DNA of 64,000 nucleotides from Actinomycetota bacterium (lineage in GTDB: Bacteria > Actinomycetota > Actinomycetes > Nanopelagicales > Nanopelagicaceae). The translations under genes were made by a program, and so were the position numbers. Below are positions 42,099 through 51,745 of the stretch, piece by piece. The stretch covers positions 62,001 to 126,000 of the forward strand of contig WLPJ01000004.1 in the NCBI GenBank assembly GCA_009698815.1, read 5' to 3'. Below the pieces are notes generated by a model that did no database searches, had not been told where the DNA came from, and was given only the letters and a program-made list of their open reading frames with translations. Position 1 is the stretch's first letter. Each line of letters begins with the position of its first letter.

Positions 42099-42209
42099 GT
42101 CTCAAAATTAACGCCTCACCAATAGGTAGGCAATAGCACCGCACTAAATTTCAGGTGTATAAATAAAAATAATAAACGGTTATGGGTGCATAAAAATGCC
42201 ATACCTTAA

Positions 42210-43136
42210 TTAAAAATGACGCCAAGCGCTCGTTTCTACCCCTGTAGGAAGATTTTGGATGCCGGCACCAGCGATAACTTCTCCGATCAATATTCCAGGC
42301 AGATCTACCCCAGTTGCCAATAGGACGTGATCTTCTCCCCCAGCAAAAATCCATTTCCAAACATCTATTTCTAACGCACGGGATAGCGATTCAAGTTCAA
42401 CGAATTCAGAGCAGGCTTGAATCTTTGACAAATCAAATTTAAAGGCAACCTTTGAACTATCCGCCATTTGTGTCGCCTGGGTTACTAGGGCATCACTCAC
42501 ATCGCACATCGACGTTGCGCTAGTTGCATCGAATCCATAATCAATAGTTGGAGACTTAAATTCACCTACAGCTGCAGCATGCGCATCGGTTGCTGAAGTA
42601 AATTTTGATTCCATAATCGCGAATCCTGCTGCAGACCATCCCGTTAATGATGAAAGATAAATACCATCGCCTACCTTCGCACCGTTGCGGCCGATCGCCT
42701 TTACTGTCGAGCCAACTGCAGTGATAGTTATTACTACGCTCTTTGCTCGAGATATATCCCCACCAACTACCTGCGCTCCAGCTAAATCTGCCTCATATTT
42801 AATTCCGCGAGCTAGATCAGAAATCCACTGCATGCTTTCGCCACCAGTGAGAGCAACGGCAACTAACAAATAATCTGTGGTCCCAGACATGGCAAGAACA
42901 TCGGCGCAATTTGCCGCGGTTACCTTGCGCCCAATTTCAAATGCAGTAGACCAGTCGGTGCGAAAGTGAACACCTTCTACCGCCATATCGGTTGTTAAAA
43001 TTTGACGCTCACCACCAGATACAACAGCGGCATCATCACCGATACCGATCGAGATGCGTGGATCATTTGTCGCAAAGATCTCTTTAAGCGCTGTAATTAC
43101 CTGCGCTTCCGTAAAGGCCCCCGATTTATTTGCCAT
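42210..43136 (-). CDS. thiL: thiamine-monophosphate kinase
   Basis: IGIGDDAAVVSGGERQILTTDMAVEGVHFRTDWST, KVTAANCADVLAMSG, GEDHVLLAT. Confidence 0.93.
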   Translation of the reverse strand: MANKSGAFTEAQVITALKEIFATNDPRISIGIGDDAAVVSGGERQILTTDMAVEGVHFRTDWSTAFEIGRKVTAANCADVLAMSGTTDYLLVAVALTGGESMQWISDLARGIKYEADLAGAQVVGGDISRAKSVVITITAVGSTVKAIGRNGAKVGDGIYLSSLTGWSAAGFAIMESKFTSATDAHAAAVGEFKSPTIDYGFDATSATSMCDVSDALVTQATQMADSSKVAFKFDLSKIQACSEFVELESLSRALEIDVWKWIFAGGEDHVLLATGVDLPGILIGEVIAGAGIQNLPTGVETSAWRHF

Positions 43137-43213
43137 AGCGCCAAGACTAGAACATGGAGTACCTTTGTGGTTATCATCAACGGCGAAGCACGCACGAGAA
43201 AGGCGTCACCACC

Positions 43214-43447
43214 ATGTCAATTCAGGCATACATTTTGATTCAAACCGAAGTCGGTAAAGCATCAAGCGTTGCTAAATCTGTATCTGCTATCCCCGGCGTC
43301 ACGTTGGCTGAAGGCGTTACAGGTCCATACGATGTAATCATGCGCGCTGAAGCGCCATCAATGGAAGACTTTGGTCGCGTAATCTTGTCTAAAGTACAAG
43401 CAGTACCAGGTATTACTCGCACCTTGACTTGCCCTGTTACTTACTAA
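43214..43447 (+). CDS. Lrp/AsnC ligand-binding (RAM) domain protein
   Basis: MSIQAYILIQTEVGKASSVAKSVSAIPGVTLAEGVTGPYDVIMRAEAPSMEDFGRVILSKVQAVPGITRTLTCPVTY; no HTH; start moved to internal ATG. Confidence 0.88.
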   Translation: MSIQAYILIQTEVGKASSVAKSVSAIPGVTLAEGVTGPYDVIMRAEAPSMEDFGRVILSKVQAVPGITRTLTCPVTY

Positions 43448-44511
43448 TTCCTCAGTACTGCGTTATTGCGAGTTAGCGCCGCCTGCAACAAGTGGGTAAC
43501 AGTTTGAGAATAAGAAACTCCGGTTGCTTCCCACATCTTTGGGAAGACCGATGTAGCAGTAAAACCTGGCATGGTATTTAACTCGTTGATAATTACTTCG
43601 TTATTGGGCGTTAAGAAGAAATCTACGCGTGCTAAACCAGAACAACCAAGTGAGATAAATGCTGCAATCGCTTTTGCTCGAATTTCATCAGAAACCTTTT
43701 GATCGATAGGTGCTGGCAGTTCGATAGTTGTTGCACCGTCTAAATATTTTGCCTCGAAATCGTAGAATTCATATTTGGCATCAATCTTGATTTGTCCAAC
43801 AAGGGACGCTTTCACTTCGCCCTTTATTTCTAGTACTGCACATTCGATTTCAAATCCGCGAATTTCTTGCTCCACAAGCGCTTTTGGATCGAATCTATGA
43901 GCTTCCTCTAGCGCAGCAGCAAATTCGCTGGCAGATTTAACTTTGGTCGTTCCGCGCGATGATCCACCTCGTGCAGGTTTTACGAAAACTGGATAGCCCA
44001 ATTGATCAGCAGCACTTTGAATTGCTGCCCTGTCTTTCTGCCAATCATTTGCTCGCACAACGAAACCAGCAGCAACCTTAATCCCGTGTGAAGCGAAGAT
44101 CGGTTTAGCAAATGATTTATCCATTGCAACCGCCGATGCAAGAACGCCAGAACCCACATAAGGGATATCGGCCATTTCAAATAAACCCTGGATCGTTCCA
44201 TCTTCTCCGTATGGTCCATGTAAAACTGGAAATGCGATATCAATATTTAAATTCGCACCAGCTGCGCTAAATCCATCCACGCCAAGCGTTACGGCAGTAC
44301 CTGTCTCTGGAACAGTCGGCAGCGTTGTTCCATTTATTGAAAGTGGATGATCTTGCGCAAGGAGAAACCATTTACCGGATTTGCTGATTCCGATTAGAAC
44401 TGGCTCATATGCGTTGCGATCAATTGCCGAGAGGACTCCCCCAGCTGAAGTGCAGGAAATCTCGTGTTCGCTGGACCTGCCGCCACAGATAATGGCTACG
44501 CGTTTTTTCAT
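43444..44511 (-). CDS. ddl: D-alanine--D-alanine ligase
   Basis: RVAIICGGRSSEHEISCTSA, HGPYGEDGTIQGLFEMADIPYVGSGVLASAVAMDK, INELNTMPGFTATSVFPKMW. Confidence 0.96.
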   Translation of the reverse strand: MKKRVAIICGGRSSEHEISCTSAGGVLSAIDRNAYEPVLIGISKSGKWFLLAQDHPLSINGTTLPTVPETGTAVTLGVDGFSAAGANLNIDIAFPVLHGPYGEDGTIQGLFEMADIPYVGSGVLASAVAMDKSFAKPIFASHGIKVAAGFVVRANDWQKDRAAIQSAADQLGYPVFVKPARGGSSRGTTKVKSASEFAAALEEAHRFDPKALVEQEIRGFEIECAVLEIKGEVKASLVGQIKIDAKYEFYDFEAKYLDGATTIELPAPIDQKVSDEIRAKAIAAFISLGCSGLARVDFFLTPNNEVIINELNTMPGFTATSVFPKMWEATGVSYSQTVTHLLQAALTRNNAVLRN

Positions 44512-45509
44512 CGAATGAAGTTTTCGGCCTTGGTAGTGATCTCCATCAAGCGTTGCAGCGCCTCTTCTGGATTAAGTGATCCATTTACGATGTCGGCAAC
44601 CGATTCGATTACGGGCACTTCTATGCCCACGCGGTGTGCGATTTCAACAATGGCGCCAGAGGAGGCAACACCTTCGACTGTCTTAGCCCACTGGCTAAGC
44701 GCCGTTTCCATTGAACCCGTCTTACCAAGTAATTCGCCGAAGGTTCTGTTGCGAGAAAGTGGTGATCCGCAAGTTGCGACAAGATCGCCCATTCCGGCGA
44801 GTCCGGCTGCGCTAAGTGGGTCAGCACCATGGGCGGCACATAAGCGAGCTACTTCATTTAGTCCACGAGTAATTACCATCGCTTGGGTATTTTCGCCAAA
44901 GCCCATACCGATTGAGATACCAACTGCAAGAGCGATTACATTCTTAATCGCACCAGCTAGTTCGCAACCAAGTAGGTCAACAGATGTGTAAACGCGGTAA
45001 TAAGGTGTACGAAATAGCGCACGCACTTCTTCAGAGGTTGCTTGGCTTGTTGCAGCAGCAACAGCTCCGGCTGGTTGGCGCAGGATTAACTCATCAGCCA
45101 AATTGGGGCCGGTAATTAAGGCCATGCGATGTGGGCCGAGAACATCTTGCATGACTTCTGTCATGCGAAGCTGCGTGCTGATCTCAATACCTTTGAGCGT
45201 ACTAACGATTAAGCAATCTTCTGAAAAATGCGGCTTCCAGGATTGTAAAGTGCTGCGTAATTGTTGAGATGGAATTGCTAGGACATAATTTTTGCTAAAT
45301 GCAAAAGTCTCGGCTAAATCCGTAGTTGCACGCACTTCATCAGGCAGAACATTGCTGCCGATATATTTAGAGTTGGTATGACTGGAATTGATTTCGTTCA
45401 CAACGTCTTGGTTGCGGCCCCACAGCAGAACATCGTTTCCGGCATCGCAGAGAACTTGTGCCAGAGTTGAACCCCAGGCGCCTGCTCCAAATACCGAAAC
45501 TTTGCTCAT
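44508..45509 (-). CDS. gpsA: glycerol-3-phosphate dehydrogenase [NAD(P)+]
   Basis: VFGAGAWGSTLAQVLCDAGNDVLLWGR, TGPNLADEL, GCELAGAIKNVIALAVGISIGMGFGENTQAMVITRGL. Confidence 0.96.
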   Translation of the reverse strand: MSKVSVFGAGAWGSTLAQVLCDAGNDVLLWGRNQDVVNEINSSHTNSKYIGSNVLPDEVRATTDLAETFAFSKNYVLAIPSQQLRSTLQSWKPHFSEDCLIVSTLKGIEISTQLRMTEVMQDVLGPHRMALITGPNLADELILRQPAGAVAAATSQATSEEVRALFRTPYYRVYTSVDLLGCELAGAIKNVIALAVGISIGMGFGENTQAMVITRGLNEVARLCAAHGADPLSAAGLAGMGDLVATCGSPLSRNRTFGELLGKTGSMETALSQWAKTVEGVASSGAIVEIAHRVGIEVPVIESVADIVNGSLNPEEALQRLMEITTKAENFIR

Positions 45510-45530
45510 TGCTACTTCAACCCTCGCTCT

Positions 45531-46307
45531 TTAACGATTCTTCTTGAAATTGCCAATACGTGGCAATTCAGATGTGTGTGGGTCAAAGATTACTTCAGGA
45601 CGCTTCTGGCCACGAATTTCCTCGAGCAATTTAGTGATATCCAGCATGACTTTGGCAGTTGCTTCAATCAGCGCCTGCGGATCATCGGCCTTTCCCTGCC
45701 AAGGCGAAAGGTCAACGGGTTTGCCAGCAACAATTGTGATTTTGGTGCGGGGAAATAGCTTGAGCTTCTTTGAATATGTAGGCATTAAAACTTGTGAGCC
45801 CCACTGTGCAATTGGAATCACTGGGGTGTTGGTAGACAGTGCAAGTCGGGCCAAGCCAGTCTTGGCAACCATCGGCCAATGATCAAGATCGCGCGTAAGA
45901 GTTCCTTCTGGATAAACGCCGAGTAAGTGTCCAGATTCCAACAATCGTTTGGCATGATCAACGGCCTTGCCCGCATTCGGCGTCTCTCGTTCAACTGGCA
46001 CTTGTCCCGCAGCCAAAATTATTCTGCCGATGATTGGAACTTTGAATACGCCGACTTTGCCCAAGTAACGCGGGGCTCTTCCGTTTCTGAAAATAAAATG
46101 TGTCAAATTCAAAACATCAAAATACGACAAGTGATTGCTAGCAACGATTGCGGCGCCTGTCTTGGGAATATTTCCCGCACCGATCCAAGTTCGTTTTGTT
46201 ATCAGGCTAATCATTGGAATCAATATGCCAGCACCAATTTTATATGCGCGATTTGTCCCGAGTGGAAAACCTGTTGGTGGCGCGTAAGAAACGCGCATTT
46301 CAGCCAT
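45531..46307 (-). CDS. plsC: 1-acyl-sn-glycerol-3-phosphate acyltransferase
   Basis: VASNHLSYFDVL (NHxxxxD), GVYPEGTLTRD. Confidence 0.92.
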   Translation of the reverse strand: MAEMRVSYAPPTGFPLGTNRAYKIGAGILIPMISLITKRTWIGAGNIPKTGAAIVASNHLSYFDVLNLTHFIFRNGRAPRYLGKVGVFKVPIIGRIILAAGQVPVERETPNAGKAVDHAKRLLESGHLLGVYPEGTLTRDLDHWPMVAKTGLARLALSTNTPVIPIAQWGSQVLMPTYSKKLKLFPRTKITIVAGKPVDLSPWQGKADDPQALIEATAKVMLDITKLLEEIRGQKRPEVIFDPHTSELPRIGNFKKNR

Positions 46308-46330
46308 ACGTAAATCTTAGTGGGCAAAGA

Positions 46331-46366
46331 AAAACTGGGGCCAGCAATCGCTGGCCCCAGTTTAAT
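46331..46366 (-). terminator. terminator between hup and plsC
   Basis: aaaactggggccagc-aatc-gctggccccagttt; about 14-bp perfect stem, A/T runs on both sides (usable from either strand). Confidence 0.85.
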
Positions 46367-46398
46367 TAAGTTTTAAGAAATTGTTAGAGAAGTGAAAA

Positions 46399-46860
46399 TT
46401 AACGCTTCTTTGCAGCCTTCTTAACAACCTTCTTCTTAGCTGCTGGCTTACGCTTAGCAACTTTCTTAACAGCCTTCTTCTTAGCTGTTGGCTTCTTCTT
46501 AGCAACCTTCTTAACTGCTGCCTTCTTTGCTACTGGCTTAGCAACTGGCTTTGGTTCTGGCTTTGGAGCCGGACCAAGCTTACGCTCACCTGAGATGACA
46601 TCCTTTAGACCCTTTGCAGGAAGAAAGCGTGCCTTCTTTGAAGCTTTGATTTTGATTGTTTCGCCTGTGAACGGGTTGCGTCCCATACGTGCCTTGCGAT
46701 CAACCTTCTTGAACTTACCGAAATCGTTGATCATTACATCTTCACCCTTTGACATGGTGCGTGTAATTGTGTCGAAAACGATTTCTACAGCGTGCGCTGC
46801 TTCTCTCTTGCTGTCGTTGAAGTGTGGGGCCAACGCGGCAATAAATTGTGCCTTATTCAT
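46399..46860 (-). CDS. hup: HU-family DNA-binding protein with Lys/Ala-rich C-terminal tail
   Basis: MNKAQFIAALAPHFNDSKREAAHAVEIVFDTITRTMSKGEDVMINDFGKFKKVDRKARMGRNPFTGETIKIKASKKARFLPAKGLKD; tail of KKAAVKKVAKKKPTAKKKAVKKVAKRKPAAKKK repeats. Confidence 0.96.
   Translation of the reverse strand: MNKAQFIAALAPHFNDSKREAAHAVEIVFDTITRTMSKGEDVMINDFGKFKKVDRKARMGRNPFTGETIKIKASKKARFLPAKGLKDVISGERKLGPAPKPEPKPVAKPVAKKAAVKKVAKKKPTAKKKAVKKVAKRKPAAKKKVVKKAAKKR
46404..46545 (-). repeat. degenerate coding repeats of the HU PAKK-type tail
   Basis: Repeated cttcttagcnnctggcttncgcttagcaacnttcttaac units. Confidence 0.8.
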
Positions 46861-47119
46861 CTAAATCCCCTTAGATTTAAGCGTAAATTAAGCGTTTGCT
46901 TAACTTGTGGCTAAAACTTAAACCTTTTAATAGGGTGATAGCGATATTGACGTGGGCGTGTCGCAATTTAATATTTTCAATAAATTGCACTTTTTATGCG
47001 TAAAAAACTCTCATTTATAAGTTGAGGGTTGTAGCAAAGATACTCACCCCGTCTATGAAGTTAGCGTTTTACGCTTGTTTTCCGACTACAAAACTAACTT
47101 CTAACCAATAGCGCGCTTC

Positions 47120-47725
47120 TTATATGCGAATTGGCAAGGTTTTTGGCTTATATGAAGCTCTTTTTGCCTCAAAAGCATCAATCGAATCCGTCTGTTTTAA
47201 AGTCAGACCAATGTCATCTAAGCCTTCCATCAAACGCCAACGCGTGTAATCATCTAATTCAAAGGCAACGCTGACCCCGTTATAAGAGACGGTGCGCGAA
47301 TCTAGATCAACCTTTATCTCTGTTGTTGGGTCGGCCTCGATTGCCAGCCAGATCGCTTCCACCGCCGCTTGCGGCAAGATCACGGTGAGAAGTCCGCCTT
47401 TGAGTGAATTGCCACGGAAAATATCGGCAAAACGGCTAGAGATAACGACTTTGAAACCATAATTCTGAAGCGCCCAAACAGCATGCTCGCGTGATGAACC
47501 TGTTCCGAATTCGGGACCAGCGACTAATACAGTCCCTGACTTGTATTGCACTTGGTTTAATACAAACTCGGGATCATTGCGCCAAGCGGCAAATAGCCCA
47601 TCCTCGAAACCGCTGCGAGTTACGCGTTTTAGGTAAACCGCAGGAATGATCTGATCGGTATCAACGTTGCTGCGGCGAAGTGGAACACCAGTACCGGTGT
47701 GAGAAATGAATTTTTCCATAGTCAT
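47120..47725 (-). CDS. leuD: 3-isopropylmalate dehydratase small subunit
   Basis: [63 protein letters not shown]. Confidence 0.96.
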   Translation of the reverse strand: MTMEKFISHTGTGVPLRRSNVDTDQIIPAVYLKRVTRSGFEDGLFAAWRNDPEFVLNQVQYKSGTVLVAGPEFGTGSSREHAVWALQNYGFKVVISSRFADIFRGNSLKGGLLTVILPQAAVEAIWLAIEADPTTEIKVDLDSRTVSYNGVSVAFELDDYTRWRLMEGLDDIGLTLKQTDSIDAFEAKRASYKPKTLPIRI

Positions 47726-47736
47726 AGCCTCTTCTC

Positions 47737-49128
47737 TTAAAGATCCGCTGGAGATGAAAGGGTTCCACGGATTGCGGTCGCAGCCGCAACAAGTGGGCTA
47801 ACTAAGTGCGTACGCCCACCCTTACCTTGACGTCCTTCAAAGTTACGGTTGGAAGTCGATGCTGCACGTTCGCCGACTGCAAGTTGATCTGGGTTCATAC
47901 CAAGACACATAGAACAACCTGCGTTGCGCCATTCTGCGCCAAAGTCTAGAAATACTTTATCGAGGCCTTCCTTCATCGCTTGCTGGCGAACTCGTTCAGA
48001 TCCTGGCACAACCAACATGCGAAGTTTTGGTGCAATTTTCTTTCCCTCAACAACAGATGCGGCTGCACGTAAATCTTCGATTCGGCCGTTGGTACAAGAG
48101 CCTAAGAAAACAGTGTCAATGGCTATCTTTTTAAGAGGCGTGCCCGCGGTAAGACCCATGTATTCCAGGGCACGTTCTGCCGCCCCGCGCTCCTCTGAAT
48201 CTTTAATATCTGCCGGGTTTGGAACGGATCCATTTAGTGGCAAGCCTTGGCCAGGGTTTGTTCCCCAAGTGACAAATGGCTCCAAAACATCTGCATTCAA
48301 AGTGATTTCCAAATCAAATTTAGAATCGCTATCTGAAAATAAAGTCTCCCAATAACTTTGCGCGACTGGGAAATCTTCAGGTGCATGAGGCTTGCCCTTG
48401 ATGTAATCAAATGTTTTCTGATCGGGTGCTATCAAGCCAGCACGTGCACCAGCTTCAATAGACATATTGCAAACGGTCATGCGGCCTTCCATAGAAAGAT
48501 CGCGAATAGCAGAACCGCGATATTCAATGATGTAGCCCTGTCCCCCGCCGGTACCAATCTGAGCGATGATCGCCAAAATAATATCTTTTGCTGTTACACC
48601 AGTCTTTAACTTACCTTCCACATTTATTGCCATCATCTTTGGCCGACTGGATGGCAGGGTCTGCGTAGCCAATACATGCTCAACTTCAGATGTACCAATA
48701 CCAAATGCGATAGCACCAAATGCACCATGTGTAGATGTGTGCGAATCTCCGCAAACAATTGTCATACCTGGCTGGGTGATTCCGAGCTGCGGTCCAACTA
48801 CGTGCACCACGCCTTGATCGGCATCGCCAAGTGAGTGGATGCGGATTCCAAACTCTTTTGCATTATTGCGCAAAGTCTCGATCTGCAACCTCGAAACTGG
48901 ATCTGCAATCGGCTTCAAAATATCTATAGTTGGGGTGTTGTGATCTTCAGTTGCAATAGTTAAATCTGGGCGGCGCACTTTTCGTCCGGCCAATCGCAAG
49001 CCATCAAATGCTTGCGCACTTGTAACTTCGTGGACTAATTGCAGGTCGATATAAAGCAGGTCAGGTTCACCTTGTGCCGAGCGAACGATGTGGTCATCCC
49101 AAATCTTCTCTGCCAGTGTTTTACCCAT
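47737..49128 (-). CDS. leuC: 3-isopropylmalate dehydratase large subunit
   Basis: [68 protein letters not shown]. Confidence 0.97.
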   Translation of the reverse strand: MGKTLAEKIWDDHIVRSAQGEPDLLYIDLQLVHEVTSAQAFDGLRLAGRKVRRPDLTIATEDHNTPTIDILKPIADPVSRLQIETLRNNAKEFGIRIHSLGDADQGVVHVVGPQLGITQPGMTIVCGDSHTSTHGAFGAIAFGIGTSEVEHVLATQTLPSSRPKMMAINVEGKLKTGVTAKDIILAIIAQIGTGGGQGYIIEYRGSAIRDLSMEGRMTVCNMSIEAGARAGLIAPDQKTFDYIKGKPHAPEDFPVAQSYWETLFSDSDSKFDLEITLNADVLEPFVTWGTNPGQGLPLNGSVPNPADIKDSEERGAAERALEYMGLTAGTPLKKIAIDTVFLGSCTNGRIEDLRAAASVVEGKKIAPKLRMLVVPGSERVRQQAMKEGLDKVFLDFGAEWRNAGCSMCLGMNPDQLAVGERAASTSNRNFEGRQGKGGRTHLVSPLVAAATAIRGTLSSPADL

Positions 49129-49186
49129 AATCGACTTTCACTCCCTAAATCTTGCATCTCATAGATTGGGATGCTAATCTCGCTGC

Positions 49187-49903
49187 GTGGATAAGAAGAA
49201 TAGCGGAGTTGGCGTTCTAGATAAAGCGGTAACCATCTTGGGCACGCTGGAATCTGGCCCGCACTCCCTGGCTGAACTTGTAGCCGCAACCGGAATCGCA
49301 CGCCCGACCGCCCACCGCTTAGCCGTGGCGCTGGAGCATCACCGCTTAGTTGCGCGCGATCTGCAAGGTCGCTTTGTACTTGGCCCACGTTCTGCCGAAC
49401 TCGCAGCTGCCGCTGGCGAAGATCGCCTATTAGCCGCTGCTGCACCCGCCTTGGCTGCCCTGCGCGATGCCACCGGAGAATCCGCACAACTTTATCGCCG
49501 CCAAGGAGATATCCGAATCTGTGTTGCTGTTGCTGAGCGCCTATCTGGTCTGCGTGATTCGGTTCCAGTCGGCGCATCGCTGACAATGCAAGCAGGTTCT
49601 GCTGCGCAAATTTTATTAGCTTGGGAAGATTCCGAAAAGATTCATCGTGGCCTTAAGAATGCACGTTTCACTGCAGCTCAACTATCCGCCGATCGTCGTC
49701 GAGGATGGGCGCAATCCGTTGGAGAACGCGAAGCCGGCGTCACATCAGTTAGCGCACCTGTTAAGGGTCCTAATGGAAAAGTTATTGCAGCAGTTTCAAT
49801 CTCTGGTCCAATAGAGCGCTTAGGTCGCCAACCAGGACGTATTCACGCAGCCGCAGTTGTTGCAACCGCAGCTCGTTTGACTGAGCACTTGGCAAAGAGT
49901 TAG
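49187..49903 (+). CDS. IclR-family transcriptional regulator
   Basis: VLDKAVTILGTLESGPHSLAELVAATGIARPTAHRLAVALEHHRLV; divergent from leuC; GTG start. Confidence 0.93.
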   Translation: MDKKNSGVGVLDKAVTILGTLESGPHSLAELVAATGIARPTAHRLAVALEHHRLVARDLQGRFVLGPRSAELAAAAGEDRLLAAAAPALAALRDATGESAQLYRRQGDIRICVAVAERLSGLRDSVPVGASLTMQAGSAAQILLAWEDSEKIHRGLKNARFTAAQLSADRRRGWAQSVGEREAGVTSVSAPVKGPNGKVIAAVSISGPIERLGRQPGRIHAAAVVATAARLTEHLAKS

Positions 49904-50421
49904 CTACTTAAGATATCCAACTCTTTTAAAACTTGCGAAATAATTCCGAAACCAAAACCTTTACGCTGCAGCAAAGATTGAATCCTGCGCACCTGCACAT
50001 CTGGTTCAAGGCGTGACATGGTGTTATATTTTTTAAAGGCTAAGTCAAAGGCGCTTCGATATTCTGAACCGTCATCGATCTCATCAAGAGCTTCATCTAT
50101 TGCACTTTGTATTACGCCCTTTTGACGAAGTTCACCAGCGATGATCCGCTTTGAGATCTTCTTATGGTTATGGCGTGACTGCGCCCAGGCTTTGGCAAAT
50201 TCTTCATCGTTGACAAGGCCAGCTTCTTGAAGCCGGAAGATGATCGCTTGCGCAACATCGTCTTCAACGCCACGGGTTTTAAGGTGAGCGAGAAGCTCGC
50301 CCTTACTTTTCGCACGGGTAACCAGAGCATTTAGCGCAATGGTGTGTGCTACTTCGTAAGGGTCGGAGCCTTCGTCGCCGTTCTTAGAAGACCTTGGAAC
50401 CTTTACAAATTCAAGGCTAAT
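49900..50421 (-). CDS. recX: regulatory protein RecX (inferred ATT start)
   Basis: Not in ORF track. Manual translation: [173 protein letters not shown]. Confidence 0.9.
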   Translation of the reverse strand: MSLEFVKVPRSSKNGDEGSDPYEVAHTIALNALVTRAKSKGELLAHLKTRGVEDDVAQAIIFRLQEAGLVNDEEFAKAWAQSRHNHKKISKRIIAGELRQKGVIQSAIDEALDEIDDGSEYRSAFDLAFKKYNTMSRLEPDVQVRRIQSLLQRKGFGFGIISQVLKELDILSS

Positions 50422-51503
50422 TAGAAATCAACCTCTGCAGCAGCTTCATCGATCGCTGCAACGAGTTCGGCATCTACTTCAATCGGCACGAAGTGTGCAC
50501 GAATCTTGCCTTCGATCTCGTTGGCTAGATCTGGGTTATCAAGTAAGAAGGCACGTGAATTCTCTTTACCTTGTCCCAATTGATCAGCTTCGTATGTGTA
50601 CCAAGCGCCAGCCTTTTTAACTACGCCGATTTCAACACCCATATCAATGAGTGAGCCCTCGCGTGAAATACCTACGCCGTAGATGATGTCGAATTCTGCT
50701 TGCTTAAATGGTGGAGCCATCTTGTTCTTAACAACCTTAACGCGGGTACGGTTACCGACTGATTCGGTGCCATCTTTAAGAGTTTCAATGCGACGGATGT
50801 CTAGGCGAACTGATGCGTAGAACTTAAGTGCCTTACCGCCGGTTGTTGTTTCAGGTGAACCGAAGAATACGCCGATCTTTTCACGGAGCTGGTTGATGAA
50901 GATCGCAGTTGTCTTTGATTGGTGAAGGGCACCAGTAATTTTACGAAGTGCTTGTGACATAAGGCGTGCTTGCAAGCCCATATGTGAATCGCCCATTTCG
51001 CCTTCGATTTCAGCGCGTGGTACAAGTGCTGCAACTGAGTCGACTACGACGAGATCGAGTGCACCAGAACGGATCAACATATCCATGATCTCAAGTGCTT
51101 GCTCGCCAGTATCTGGTTGTGAGACAAGAAGTGCGTCAATATCAACGCCAAGTTTCTTGGCATACTCTGCATCGAATGCGTGTTCAGCATCAATAAATGC
51201 GCAGATACCGCCAGCTTTTTGTGCATTTGCAATTGCGTGCAAGGTAAGAGTTGTCTTACCTGAAGATTCTGGTCCGTAGATTTCTACGATACGTCCACGT
51301 GGCAATCCACCGATACCGAGTGCGATATCTAGGGCGATTGAACCGGTTGGGATAACTTCAATGATCGTGTTTTGACGATCAGACATTTTCATTACTGCGC
51401 CTTTTCCAAATTGACGTTCAATCTGAGCGAGCGCGGTATCGAGCGCCTTTTGGCGATCGGATGTGTTTTTTTCTTCGGCTTTATTTGCTTTATCAGCAGC
51501 CAC
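50421..51503 (-). CDS. recA: recombinase RecA
   Basis: [60 protein letters not shown]; start reassigned to GTG at 51503 ([12 protein letters not shown]) with aaggag SD. Confidence 0.97.
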   Translation of the reverse strand: MAADKANKAEEKNTSDRQKALDTALAQIERQFGKGAVMKMSDRQNTIIEVIPTGSIALDIALGIGGLPRGRIVEIYGPESSGKTTLTLHAIANAQKAGGICAFIDAEHAFDAEYAKKLGVDIDALLVSQPDTGEQALEIMDMLIRSGALDLVVVDSVAALVPRAEIEGEMGDSHMGLQARLMSQALRKITGALHQSKTTAIFINQLREKIGVFFGSPETTTGGKALKFYASVRLDIRRIETLKDGTESVGNRTRVKVVKNKMAPPFKQAEFDIIYGVGISREGSLIDMGVEIGVVKKAGAWYTYEADQLGQGKENSRAFLLDNPDLANEIEGKIRAHFVPIEVDAELVAAIDEAAAEVDF

Positions 51504-51656
51504 GTTATTCTCCTTTAGATAAGAACGTCTATGCATTGCGCATATTCGTTGGTAGTCGGCCCAGAAGGTACGGAACTCCAGCGACGGCCTACGAGGCTTA
51601 TAGAGAGCCTGTGGGCGGATGATGGAACCGCTCTGGTTGTGCAGGGATAACTTTAT

Positions 51657-51672
51657 CCGAACATCTGTTCGA
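51657..51672. promoter_or_regulatory. LexA/SOS box upstream of recA
   Basis: ccgaacatctgttcga, matching the Gram-positive/actinobacterial CGAACnnnnGTTCG core. Confidence 0.88.
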
Positions 51673-51695
51673 AAGGTAGCAGGGTGCACCGACAA
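51673..51695 (-). promoter_or_regulatory. RecA-NDp / PafBC-type promoter for recA
   Basis: Minus strand TTGTCGGTG-CACCCTGC-TACCTT fits TTGTCRGTG-N8-TAnnnT exactly. Confidence 0.75.
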
Positions 51696-51745
51696 CGCCT
51701 TTAGGCGTGTCGCAAAGAGCGAGACAACGCTTTTAGGCGTGTCGC
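51691..51745. repeat. tandem imperfect hairpin repeat in recA/yaaA intergenic region
   Basis: gacaacgcctttaggcgtgtcgc (51691-51713) and gacaacgcttttaggcgtgtcgc (51723-51745); period 32, each an imperfect inverted repeat. Confidence 0.85.

Noticed and set aside
46404-46545. Regular repeats resembling an array
   Set aside because: They encode the Lys/Ala-rich HU tail; not a CRISPR array (no unique spacers of constant length).
49035-49586. 183-aa minus-strand ORF
   Set aside because: Antisense to the IclR regulator and leuC start; Arg/Gln-rich shadow ORF.
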